From Clostridia bacterium (lineage in GTDB: Bacteria > Bacillota > Clostridia > UMGS1883 > UMGS1540), in NCBI GenBank assembly GCA_017442155.1, contig JAFSAU010000028.1:1-32842 (forward strand): a stretch of DNA of 32,842 bases, written 5' to 3'. The notes below the pieces were generated by a model, which saw nothing but the letters and a program-made list of their open reading frames with translations, was not told the origin of the DNA and did not search any database. Both the position numbers and the translations under genes were made by a program. Shown piece after piece: positions 1 to 7,250 of the stretch; position 1 is the first letter of the stretch; each line of letters begins with the position of its first letter.

Positions 1-108
1 GCCTATCGCTGCACCGAAAACCACAGCCACAAGCATTGTTATGATTGCCGAGCCGATTGTGATGTCGGCTGAAACATTTGCTAAAATATTATTAAATAAA
101 TTATCCAT
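1..108 (-). CDS. DUF4956 family membrane protein (N-terminal part, cut by window edge)
   Basis: The reading frame starts at the ATG complementary to 106-108 and runs off the left edge, so only the first 36 residues are visible. They begin MDNLFNNILANVSADITIGS and pass into a hydrophobic stretch, the start of a membrane segment. An AGGTGG ribosome site lies at 115-120, inside the end of the upstream VTC gene, which stops at 110. That spacing indicates translational coupling. DUF4956 membrane proteins commonly follow VTC-domain genes in Firmicutes, and that context supports the family call as much as the short sequence does. The biochemical role of the family is not established. Confidence 0.65.
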   Translation of the reverse strand, partial: MDNLFNNILANVSADITIGSAIITMLVAVVFGAAIG

Positions 109-109
109 C

Positions 110-862
110 TTAAACCACCTCTTTGTATTTATGTTCTGTTTCGTAAGTATCGGTATGATTTATCATGTTTTTAAATTCAGTACCATATTTTGAAAACCTT
201 GTTCGTTTTATATCAAACTCCGCAAGCATATGAGTAAGCCATAATGGTTTTGCAAGTGATGTTTTAATTTCCATAAGATAAACATCTTCGAGAAGAAGTC
301 TTTCTCCATAATCACCCTTTTCCAAAGCTAAATCATATCGTCTTGACCGTATGTTCATATCAAAGGAAATTCTTAAATCTCTATTGTCTTTTTCAAAATA
401 TGCAATTCTGTCATAAGCTAAGTACAGCTTGGGTGATAAGTTATAGATTTTCAAGAAATATTCAAGCTCGTGAAGCACCTGCGAGTTCATATAGTCCTTC
501 GGTTCGGGAGCTTTTCCTGATTCGAGGAAGTTATATGCTTCAGCCAATTTCAGTTTAGTCCTGCGTTTATTTACAATGCCTTTGAATTTCTTTTTGATCT
601 CAAGAAACACCTTTGAATCTCTATCCGGTACGCCATAAGCACGAAGTCTTAATTTTTCCTTATAATCAGGCTTTGATAGCGAAGTTCTTATCAGGTAATC
701 ATCGGGTGTATCAAAATAAATATTTGCGATGGTATATGGTGTATGTCCTTCGTTGTGAGAGTCCATAACCATATGCTCATCCATTATTTTTATAACTTTC
801 TCAAATGTTTCACGGTCTAACATATATTTGTGTTCATATCTGTTAAAAACCTCTATTGCCAC
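110..862 (-). CDS. VTC-domain protein, putative polyphosphate polymerase
   Basis: The product (250 residues) resembles the catalytic VTC domain, whose yeast homologue Vtc4 makes inorganic polyphosphate from ATP inside a tunnel lined by basic residues. Characteristic strands are visible: the opening FNRYEHKYML, YFDTPDD, a basic EKLRLRAYG, FLEIKKKFKG followed by NKRRTKL, then DRIAYF, and a late LMEIKTS with a basic KRTRFSKYGTEF end. I chose the GTG at 860-862 because AGGAGG lies 8 nt upstream. A longer reading would begin at a GTG (869-871) that overlaps the ribosome site. The gene is coupled to the DUF4956 gene and has its own tandem operator at 900-918. Bacterial VTC homologues are poorly characterised, so activity is inferred. 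Confidence 0.82.
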   Translation of the reverse strand: MAIEVFNRYEHKYMLDRETFEKVIKIMDEHMVMDSHNEGHTPYTIANIYFDTPDDYLIRTSLSKPDYKEKLRLRAYGVPDRDSKVFLEIKKKFKGIVNKRRTKLKLAEAYNFLESGKAPEPKDYMNSQVLHELEYFLKIYNLSPKLYLAYDRIAYFEKDNRDLRISFDMNIRSRRYDLALEKGDYGERLLLEDVYLMEIKTSLAKPLWLTHMLAEFDIKRTRFSKYGTEFKNMINHTDTYETEHKYKEVV

Positions 863-899
863 TTTTCGCACCTCCTGTCTGATTAAAGAATATCAGCAT

Positions 900-918
900 A
901 AAGTTAAATCAAAGTTAA
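900..918 (-). promoter_or_regulatory. Tandem 11-bp-spaced operator upstream of the VTC gene
   Basis: On the minus strand this reads TTAACTTTGATTTAACTTT, two TTAACTTT boxes one helical turn (11 bp) apart, the arrangement bound by OmpR/PhoB-type response regulators. An almost identical site (17 of 19 bases) lies upstream of the neighbouring MBL-fold gene at 1846-1864. A CTGATAT motif follows both. No regulator gene is in the window. Confidence 0.5.
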
Positions 919-930
919 TATTCACAAACT

Positions 931-1776
931 TTACTGAACAATTTTTATTTCTTTTCCGTCAGATAAAACCGAAATATTGCCATTCCTTGTACTGTAAATT
1001 TCACTTTCAACGAATTCTAAAATTGAAATGGTTTCATCTTCTGTCGGATTTTTATCACTATCACAAATTACCGAGTAAGTCGGCTTTACAGTCGTAATAA
1101 ATCTTTTTGTGTTTTTATTAGCTTTTCCGTGATGGGGAACTTTAAGAAAGTCATATTGTCTGCCAAATTCAGAAAGAACTTCAGTAAGCCTGTCGGCTTC
1201 TGCATCTCCTGTGAATAGAAAGGCGTTTTCTCCATGTGTTACCGAAATCACTAATGAAAAATCATTGTCACCTTCTGCATAGGATTGTTTTTTAGGAACT
1301 GAAACCTCAAACAACACATCATCAAGAATAAAATTTGTATCTTCTGTAAGCGATGTAATCTGTAACCCTTTATTGCTAACAGTTTTCAGATATTCTTCAT
1401 ACTCATCATTGTTTCCCTCATAATCGGGAACAAGAATGTTGCTTGCAGTTACATTATCCATCACTTCAGGAAATCCGCCGACATGGTCTTTGTCAAAGTG
1501 AGTGATAAAGATGTAATCAACATTTGAAATGCCTTTTTCTTGAAGCAATTCTGTAAGCTCATCTCCATCGTCTTTTTCACCGCAGTCAAGGATAATACTG
1601 TGGTTTTCTGTCTGCATAAAGATAGCATCCGCTTGACCTGCCTTTAATACTGTAAAATCAAAATTCCCAGCAACTATGGGTATTTCAGGTTTTACATTGC
1701 TTTGATAATCACAACCACACAGCGTGCATATTGAAACAATCAATATTATGCATGCTCCTATTTTAATTATTTTCAT
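931..1776 (-). CDS. Metallo-beta-lactamase-fold lipoprotein, ComEC C-terminal-like hydrolase
   Basis: The 281-residue product has a hydrophobic signal segment (about residues 5-20) ending in an L-C-G-C lipobox, predicting lipidation at Cys22 and attachment to the outer face of the membrane. The mature part has the metal-binding H-x-D-x-D-H motif (H93, D95, D97, H98 in ITHFDKDHVGG) and a later FLFTGDAE, matching the MBL domain found at the ComEC/Rec2 C-terminus. Such domains hydrolyse phosphoesters, often nucleic acid; the substrate here is unknown. AAGGTG precedes the ATG. The gene lies upstream of the VTC gene with no obvious terminator between them, so partial co-transcription is likely. 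It carries its own copy of the tandem operator. Confidence 0.8.
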   Translation of the reverse strand: MKIIKIGACIILIVSICTLCGCDYQSNVKPEIPIVAGNFDFTVLKAGQADAIFMQTENHSIILDCGEKDDGDELTELLQEKGISNVDYIFITHFDKDHVGGFPEVMDNVTASNILVPDYEGNNDEYEEYLKTVSNKGLQITSLTEDTNFILDDVLFEVSVPKKQSYAEGDNDFSLVISVTHGENAFLFTGDAEADRLTEVLSEFGRQYDFLKVPHHGKANKNTKRFITTVKPTYSVICDSDKNPTEDETISILEFVESEIYSTRNGNISVLSDGKEIKIVQ

Positions 1777-1845
1777 TTTCTCTCAGCACCTTTCACATTT
1801 TTGTATAATCATATCAGTATAACATTAATTTAACTATATATTGTC

Positions 1846-1864
1846 AAGGTTAAATCTAAGTTAA
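1846..1864 (-). promoter_or_regulatory. Tandem operator upstream of the MBL-fold gene
   Basis: On the minus strand this reads TTAACTTAGATTTAACCTT, an 11-bp-spaced direct repeat nearly the same as the site at 900-918. A TTGACA overlaps its downstream end, and TATACT/TATGAT-like boxes lie between it and the MBL gene, so an activator bound here would sit at the -35 region. Confidence 0.5.
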
Positions 1865-1892
1865 GTAAAAGAAATTCAATAGATAAACTTTC

Positions 1893-1950
1893 CCCCACAT
1901 ATTAAGAACTATTAAAGGTATAATAAATAGTTTCTTATATGTGGGGTTTT
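1893..1950 (+). terminator. Strong hairpin followed by a T run (orphan terminator)
   Basis: A 21-nt arm (1893-1913, beginning CCCCACATATT) is almost perfectly complementary to 1926-1946, ending ATATGTGGGG, and is followed by TTTTTCT on the plus strand. It has the form of a rho-independent terminator, but no plus-strand gene lies upstream in the window. It may be the end of a transcript lost by deletion. Confidence 0.5.
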
Positions 1951-1958
1951 TCTATGCC

Positions 1959-1987
1959 TTGATGTGTTTTCAAATCCGATGTATAAT
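1959..1987 (+). promoter_or_regulatory. Putative sigma-A promoter
   Basis: TTGATG (1959-1964) and TATAAT (1982-1987) are separated by exactly 17 bp, with TG just before the -10 box. It would drive the short frame at 2039 and the truncated recombinase region. AAAGGAG follows at 2007-2013. Confidence 0.5.
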
Positions 1988-2038
1988 TATATAAAACATA
2001 AAGATGAAAGGAGATGCGGCGTAAAGTCCAAATCGTAA

Positions 2039-2167
2039 ATGACCTATACTCAAAAAGAGTTTTTAAGACTACTGCATAACAAAGAACCAATTTGCTTTAT
2101 CAACAATGAAAAGGTGGTTAAACTGCAAACTGCAAATCAAAATAACGGAAAAGAAGAACTCCACTAG
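2039..2167 (+). CDS. Short unrecognised ORF (42 residues)
   Basis: ATG at 2039 opens a 42-residue frame beginning MTYTQKEFLRLLHNKEPI that ends at TAG 2165-2167. It lies 3' of a good promoter, but the nearest purine-rich site (2007-2013) is too far from the ATG. It overlaps the beginning of the recombinase homology in another frame. I do not recognise it. It may be a small gene of the former mobile element or a chance frame. Confidence 0.25.
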   Translation: MTYTQKEFLRLLHNKEPICFINNEKVVKLQTANQNNGKEELH

Positions 2168-2998
2168 AGAACACTCATACACCTATCATAAGTCAAGAAG
2201 ATTTTGAAACTGTTCAATCTATGATGGGACAGAGAAAAAAGCAAAATGGAGTAAATAATATTTCAAGAAATCTTTCATCTCTTGCCCCACTTGCTGGGTT
2301 GGTGTTCTGTGAGCATTGCCACAGTTTATATATTCCTACTACTGGTAGCAGTAAAGCAAGGGGAAAAATACATTACTATGGTTGTGGCGCACGTAGGAGA
2401 AATGGGAAAAGTGTTTGTTCTACTCACTTGATACCAGCAGAACTCCTTGAAAAGTTTGTATTATACAGAATGAGAGAGATTTTGACATCTTCTATGTATA
2501 AAGAACAATTTGAAATGCAACTTACAAGAGAACTTGAAATCTTGCAGAGCAAAAAGAAAGATATTACAAAACTAAAAAAGGACATAGCAAAAATTACAAC
2601 ACAGAAAAACAAGTTGCTTGATTTAATGCTTGCAGAAGAAAATGAGGAACTTGTAAAAACCTATAAAGAAAAACTTGAAGATGTTATTGCTCAATTATCT
2701 ATAAATAATGACCAGTTGAAACTTTATGAGACTATTGATATTTCAGCAGAAGAAAGAGAAATCAGAAAACAGTTCAACAAGTCTCATGAAGATATTACAT
2801 ATAAAGATTTTCAAGAATTATCAAGAGAACAATTAAAGGTATTCTTTAACTATATGATAGACCATATAGACATTAGAGAACTTGATATTGGAGATGACCC
2901 AAAGGTATATTTAGCAATTACAATACACCTTAAATTAAATGGGTATGCTCCAAAGTATTCAATAGAGTATTTGAAGAATATAAACACTGGGGAAAAAC
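2146..2998 (+). pseudogene. C-terminal remnant of a large serine recombinase
   Basis: From 2146 the frame encodes NTHTPIISQEDFETVQ, the conserved end of the recombinase domain of large serine integrases. A zinc-ribbon follows (C-x2-C in FCEHC, then a second pair GCGARRRNGKSVC), then a long Lys/Glu-rich coiled coil typical of the C-terminus. The N-terminal resolvase domain with its catalytic serine is absent. A stop lies at 2143-2145, and any internal start (such as ATG 2221) would give only the DNA-binding tail. The frame also lacks its own stop: it runs on through the tRNA terminator and both tRNA-Ser genes to 3327, so the 3' end has probably been deleted or fused near 2990-3000. I read this as the residue of an element once inserted beside the tRNA genes. 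Confidence 0.75.
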
Positions 2999-3030
2999 AA
3001 AAAGCAAGTCATTCTAAAAATGACTTGCCA
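2992..3030 (-). terminator. Rho-independent terminator of the tRNA-Ser operon
   Basis: On the minus strand, a stem of GCAAGTCATT pairing with AATGACTTGC (3004-3013 with 3019-3028) is followed by TTTTTGTTTTT. It lies just downstream of tRNA-Ser(GCU) and overlaps the end of the recombinase remnant on the other strand. Confidence 0.85.
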
Positions 3031-3035
3031 AATGG

Positions 3036-3127
3036 TGGCGGAGAAGGAGAGATTCGAACTCTCGCACCAGTTTCCCAGCCTACTCCCTTAGCAGGGGAGC
3101 CCCTTCGACCTACTTGGGTACTTCTCC
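3036..3127 (-). tRNA. tRNA-Ser(GCU)
   Basis: The 92-nt leftward gene has acceptor arm GGAGAAG (complement of 3121-3127) pairing with CTTCTCC, discriminator G and an encoded CCA (complement of 3036-3038). The long variable arm is that of a class II tRNA, and the anticodon loop CTGCTAA gives GCU, reading AGC/AGU serine codons. The T arm contains GTTCGAATC. It is second in the two-gene serine tRNA operon. Confidence 0.95.
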
Positions 3128-3216
3128 ATTACGATATTCAGTTGCCCGCCCTTCCTGCAAGTGCGCCGAAAATGCGGCGAAGCCATACAGCGGCGTGCTT
3201 TGCAGGAGGCGGAATT

Positions 3217-3303
3217 TGGCGGAGAAGGTGGGATTCGAACCCACGGCTCTTTCGAGTCACCGGTTTTCAAGACCGGCTCCTTAAACCGCTCGGACACCTC
3301 TCC
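3217..3303 (-). tRNA. tRNA-Ser(UGA)
   Basis: The 87-nt leftward gene has 5' GGAGAGG, a class II variable arm, T arm GGTTCGAATCC and an encoded CCA (complement of 3217-3219). The anticodon stem-loop CCGGTCTTGAAAACCGG gives anticodon UGA. It lies directly behind the promoter at 3321-3349 and 89 nt before tRNA-Ser(GCU). Confidence 0.95.
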
Positions 3304-3320
3304 CTGCATGAAACAAATCT

Positions 3321-3349
3321 ATTATAACAAAAAACAAGAGAAATGTCAA
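3321..3349 (-). promoter_or_regulatory. Promoter of the tRNA-Ser operon
   Basis: On the minus strand a consensus TTGACA (complement of 3344-3349) lies 17 bp from a consensus TATAAT (complement of 3321-3326), just upstream of tRNA-Ser(UGA). Confidence 0.9.
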
Positions 3350-3364
3350 CTGTTTTTTTAAAAA

Positions 3365-3407
3365 TGTTTTAAAAAAATGAAAACGCCCGCAATTGCAGGC
3401 GTTTTCA
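3365..3407 (-). terminator. Terminator of the SLH-domain gene
   Basis: On the minus strand TGAAAACGCC pairs with GGCGTTTTCA around a small loop (3378-3407), followed by seven Ts (complement of 3371-3377). It sits 12 nt past the stop of the S-layer-type gene. Confidence 0.88.
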
Positions 3408-3418
3408 CACGGTACGTG

Positions 3419-5908
3419 TTATCTGATGATGACAATTTCCTTTGCCACGCCATTTTCCAGAAGGAGGAAGAGGCGGCTGCCGTCATCAGAATATTTTTCC
3501 ACATCGGCAAGTGTTGCCGACTGCACACGGCCGGTGCCGCGGCCGGAATCGTACAGATATACCTTTGCATTGCCCACAGCAAAGTTTTCTGCGGCCGCAT
3601 CGCCGACGGATACGTTCACGGAAGATGCGAACCGGGCGGTTACCTTTCCGTAAACCGTTTCCACCGTATCAGAAAGGCTTGTCCGTGCTTCTGTTTCCGA
3701 AGAAGCGGCTGCAAGCAGAACGCGGACCTCTGCTACAGTGCCATCGGCATTGGTGCGGTACTGCACCACATCCCCCTCGCGGAGTGCAGAAAGGGATACG
3801 CCGTCTGCTGCACGCAGGGACACTTCTCCCCCCGCCGTCAGGCCGTACAGCTTATCCACCGCCTCGCCGTCGGCGTTTTGTGTGCTCGTCACACGACTGA
3901 CCACCATCAGCGGTGCGTCTGCCCGGATGCTGCCCACGGCACTGGTGAGAATAACCGCACCGGCGGTCATGTCCTCCTTCATGTCATATACATGGGCGTT
4001 GTATGCCGTTTTATCTGTCAGAAGTGTATAGTTGCCGGCGATATACTTTGTGCTGTCTGTTTCGCCGTCAGGGATGCTGAAGAAAACGGTGTCTTCGTCT
4101 ATGCGAACAGAGCCGATTTTCATGCTTGTACTGTTAAACACGCTGTCCGCAAGCACCGTGTTCAGTACAAACCGGTCGTCATAGCTCTGGGGGAAGGAGG
4201 CAGTTTCGTCATCGGCACGGTCAATTTCCGTCACCACACCGTCGGCATTCGTCACGAGACGTACCAGTCCGCTGAAAGAGGAAAGGGAGCTTTCGGCGGA
4301 AGCAGAGGCAGTCCCTGCGGTATCATCCAGACGAAGGGTGTCAGCACAGGTCAGTGTACGGAGCTGACCGTCGGTATCCAATACAGAAAGGAGCAGTTTG
4401 CCGTTAATACCTTTTTCACGTTCGGCTTTTACAAGATAGGCGTAGCTGTCATCCGATGCGCCCATCCGATCCGACGCGGCAATTTTGCCGAAAGCATCCA
4501 GCCGGAGGGTAACCCGGTCGCCGGGCTTCAGTGTGCCGGCAAAAGCCGGTGAAAGGGTGTAGACCTTATCCGAAACGGTAATGTGGTCATCAGAAACTTC
4601 TTCTACGGTACCTGCCACTGTTTCGCGGCCCACGCGAATGTCAATGACTGTACCGTCTGCGCTTTTAGCCACAGAAAGAACATCATTCTTTTTCAAAGCC
4701 TCGATGGTCATGGCACCGCCGCTTGCATCATGCAAGGAGAAGTGGACGGTTTTGTCTGCACTATCCAGCGTCAGTGTTTCGCCGCCCGCTGCGGTTATTT
4801 TACCGGCGGTTTCGTATACACTTTCTACCAGCATATTCTCGTAAGAAGTGACACGTGCGACAGAATACGTCTTTTCCCCACGGTTTGCAATCAGCGTGAT
4901 GCTACCCATTGCCGGAATTTCTGTACTTTCTGCCGGACGTCCGTTGAGAACAAAACGGATATCGGAAGAAAGGGCGGCGGTAAGCTGTTCTCTGCCGTTT
5001 TCATAAACCAGTTCCGTGCTTGTCAGCGAAAGAATGTCCTCTGCCTGTACAGTCAGCGTTTTCGTACGGGCCGAATCCCGGGTCAGGAAGAAAACAGTGT
5101 CTGTGCCATCCACGGTACGAAGCAGTGCCCGGACGCCCTGACCGAGCAGTTCGTCGCTATGCAGGTCTGTTTCATAGGTTGTGCCGTCAATAGTGATACG
5201 GCCGATGCCTGCGCCTGCACCCGACAGTGCGCGATAGGCCGTTGCCTCCACAATGCCCCGCACTTCTGTGGTATGGAGCCGGTCTGCGAGCAGGGTGTTA
5301 TCTGTTACAGCGTAATCACCGCCAGTGCCGGTTTGCTCCATCATCGGCATTTTCAGGGCGTTATAGGTCAGCTGTGCCACCGTGCCCCGGTTTACCGGCT
5401 GACCTGCATTGGCACTGACGTTATCCAGAACACCGCCGGTCTGCCCTACGGTAAGATAGCCGGCAGGATAGCCGCCCTGGCTCTGTGCCGCCGCTTCATA
5501 GCCTGCCATACGGACTAAAATTGTAATGGCTTCCTCGTAGGAAACCGGATCATCGGGGCGGAAGTTACCGTCCGTGTCTCCCACCACAATTCCCTGCTGG
5601 GCGGCTACAGTAATATATCCTTTGGCCCAGTGGGTTTCAGCCACGTCCGGGAAAGCGGAAGCCTGCACGTAGGAGCGGGCGATACTTTCAATACCCAGTG
5701 CGTGAATCGCCACCTTTGCAAATTCGGACCGCTTAATGGAATCGCCTTCACGGAAATCCGTACTGCCCGCGTCGCCGACCATAATTTCCAGTGCGCCCAT
5801 CGCACCGATTGCTTCGCTGTACCGGCTCTCGGCTGCCGCGGCCCCAAAACTGCCAAGCCCCAGTACCATAAGAGATGCCACCGCAGTGGCAACGGATTTT
5901 TTGAACAT
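3419..5908 (-). CDS. Secreted S-layer-homology (SLH) domain protein
   Basis: The 829-residue product starts MFKKSVATAVASLMVLGLGS, a signal peptide cleaved near AAAAES (about residue 27). The ATG at 5906-5908 has AGGAGG 9 nt upstream; a longer reading adds 22 implausible residues. Three SLH repeats follow: about residues 31-72, 86-137 (FPDVAETHWAKGYI, GDTDGNFRPDDPVSYEE) and 146-187. SLH repeats bind pyruvylated cell-wall polymer, so the protein is anchored to the wall. The remaining ~640 residues are Thr/Ser/Asp-rich beta-type sequence without a catalytic motif I recognise, probably a surface or S-layer-associated structure. It is a single-gene unit with its own promoter and terminator. Confidence 0.88.
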   Translation of the reverse strand: MFKKSVATAVASLMVLGLGSFGAAAAESRYSEAIGAMGALEIMVGDAGSTDFREGDSIKRSEFAKVAIHALGIESIARSYVQASAFPDVAETHWAKGYITVAAQQGIVVGDTDGNFRPDDPVSYEEAITILVRMAGYEAAAQSQGGYPAGYLTVGQTGGVLDNVSANAGQPVNRGTVAQLTYNALKMPMMEQTGTGGDYAVTDNTLLADRLHTTEVRGIVEATAYRALSGAGAGIGRITIDGTTYETDLHSDELLGQGVRALLRTVDGTDTVFFLTRDSARTKTLTVQAEDILSLTSTELVYENGREQLTAALSSDIRFVLNGRPAESTEIPAMGSITLIANRGEKTYSVARVTSYENMLVESVYETAGKITAAGGETLTLDSADKTVHFSLHDASGGAMTIEALKKNDVLSVAKSADGTVIDIRVGRETVAGTVEEVSDDHITVSDKVYTLSPAFAGTLKPGDRVTLRLDAFGKIAASDRMGASDDSYAYLVKAEREKGINGKLLLSVLDTDGQLRTLTCADTLRLDDTAGTASASAESSLSSFSGLVRLVTNADGVVTEIDRADDETASFPQSYDDRFVLNTVLADSVFNSTSMKIGSVRIDEDTVFFSIPDGETDSTKYIAGNYTLLTDKTAYNAHVYDMKEDMTAGAVILTSAVGSIRADAPLMVVSRVTSTQNADGEAVDKLYGLTAGGEVSLRAADGVSLSALREGDVVQYRTNADGTVAEVRVLLAAASSETEARTSLSDTVETVYGKVTARFASSVNVSVGDAAAENFAVGNAKVYLYDSGRGTGRVQSATLADVEKYSDDGSRLFLLLENGVAKEIVIIR

Positions 5909-5962
5909 ATATGTGTACCTCCTGAAAAGATTTTTTGTCCGCCTCCCGGGCGGTACATGTAT

Positions 5963-5991
5963 ATCATAACGCATATATTCCGGGATAGCAA
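5963..5991 (-). promoter_or_regulatory. Promoter of the SLH-domain gene
   Basis: On the minus strand TTGCTA (complement of 5986-5991) and TATGAT (complement of 5963-5968) are 17 bp apart. The leader that follows contains a compact GC hairpin, CCGCC-CGGGA-GGCGG (about 5940-5954), which may stabilise the mRNA of an abundant surface protein. Confidence 0.6.
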
Positions 5992-6040
5992 TACAAAATG
6001 TTTTCCATAGGAGGCAGAAAACAGAAAAAAGGATTTCGGG

Positions 6041-6086
6041 AAAGAAAAAAAGAGTGTAGCAAAACGAATTGGATTTTGCTACACTC
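6041..6086 (-). terminator. Terminator downstream of the hexosamine-kinase-like gene
   Basis: A perfect 14-bp stem (AGAGTGTAGCAAAA at 6051-6064 pairing with 6073-6086, 8-nt loop) is followed on the minus strand by TTTTTTTCTTT. It ends the leftward transcript running from the ABC transporter through the two sugar kinases. Confidence 0.88.
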
Positions 6087-6131
6087 TCTGCTTTTTGGGA
6101 CGTTGTGGACTTTTTTACATTCCCGATTTTA

Positions 6132-7214
6132 TTATATTGTTTTCAGAAGCTTCTGCATTTCTTCGTATTTCTTCTCCATATCACACACGAGCTGCAGCTG
6201 ATTTGCCGCCCGCTCGGCGTTATGCCGGGGTGTGCGGATAGAAAAATACACATCGCCATTCAGGTAATCTCCGAGGAAACGGATGGCAAGCTCAAAGGTA
6301 ATGACCAACGCGGAAAGGGCCAGATTCTCTTTTTCTGACTGGGTCAGCCGTCCTTCGGTACCATCCAGGAAGCCCCGGAGGAAGGATGCATAATAGTCCA
6401 TATCCAGCCGGACGCGGGAAAGATCGGTATCCTCCTCATCGGTGGCATTTGCGCCGGAGCGCACCATATCACCGAAATCATAGAGGGCGGTTGCGGGCAT
6501 GACCGTGTCCAGATCAATTACGCAAAGACCGTGCCCGGTAGCTTTATCAAACAAAATATTATTGATTTTCGTGTCATTATGGGTCACGCGGACGGGAAGG
6601 GTGCCCTTTGCAAGTAAATCCGTCAGTGCCGGTGCCAGATAAGAAAGCCGCATGGCCGTTTCAATTAAATCCTGCACTTCGCCCGCCCGACCGGCCCGGT
6701 CTGCCTCCACTGCCTCACAGAATACATCCCACCGCTTTTTCGTGTTATGAAAATCAGGGATGGTTTCCGTAAGACGCGTTGCGTCAAAATCCGCCAGACG
6801 GCTCTGAAACCGACCGAAAGCAAGGGCGGCTTTGTATGCCGCATCAGGAGAAGTGGCATTTTGCAGTGTAACCACATTATCTACAAAGCGGTACATCCGC
6901 CAGGATGAGCCGTCTTCTGCAGTGTGCAAAAGCGTACCATCTTTTATTGTCGGCAGAAACTGGAGCGACTCCCTGAAAGGGTCCCCGCCCTCTGTCCGGA
7001 TTTTCTCTTCCAGATGGGCGCAAATGAGCTGAATGTTACGCATAACGCCTGCAGGGTCTGTAAACACATCGGTATTGATGCGCTGGAGAACAAACTTTTC
7101 TTTTCCCTCCGCAAGGAAAGAATCGTTAATGTTCCCGATACCGAGAGGGACAATCTTTTGGATTGTCCCTGCCGGCAGAAACCCCTCGGCAATGCTGAAA
7201 AGCTTCATATCCAT
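6132..7214 (-). CDS. APH-fold sugar kinase, N-acetylhexosamine 1-kinase (NahK)-like
   Basis: The 360-residue product has the aminoglycoside-phosphotransferase fold: an N-terminal nucleotide lobe (GIGNINDSFLA, then FVLQRINTDVF), the Brenner loop THNDTKINNILF (catalytic D214) and the metal-binding IDLDTVMP (D234/D236). Length and wording match bifidobacterial NahK, which phosphorylates GlcNAc/GalNAc at C1 in host-glycan use. Other members of the fold act on different small molecules, so the substrate is inferred. It lies 36 nt downstream of the PfkB kinase gene and is the last gene before the terminator at 6041-6086. The ribosome site is weak (GAGAGA), and the ATG two codons later is an alternative start. 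Confidence 0.75.
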   Translation of the reverse strand: MDMKLFSIAEGFLPAGTIQKIVPLGIGNINDSFLAEGKEKFVLQRINTDVFTDPAGVMRNIQLICAHLEEKIRTEGGDPFRESLQFLPTIKDGTLLHTAEDGSSWRMYRFVDNVVTLQNATSPDAAYKAALAFGRFQSRLADFDATRLTETIPDFHNTKKRWDVFCEAVEADRAGRAGEVQDLIETAMRLSYLAPALTDLLAKGTLPVRVTHNDTKINNILFDKATGHGLCVIDLDTVMPATALYDFGDMVRSGANATDEEDTDLSRVRLDMDYYASFLRGFLDGTEGRLTQSEKENLALSALVITFELAIRFLGDYLNGDVYFSIRTPRHNAERAANQLQLVCDMEKKYEEMQKLLKTI

Positions 7215-7250
7215 ATTCTTTATTATCTCTCTCTGCTTGTTTAGCTGTTG

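Noticed and set aside
3088..3361. Short frames over the tRNA-Ser genes on both strands
   Set aside because: They translate tRNA sequence and have no independent support.
3377..4552. Long plus-strand open frame (391 codons) opposite the SLH gene, with several others between 3400 and 6010
   Set aside because: No ribosome site, Cys/His/Arg-rich composition typical of an antisense shadow, and the minus strand encodes a well-supported SLH protein.
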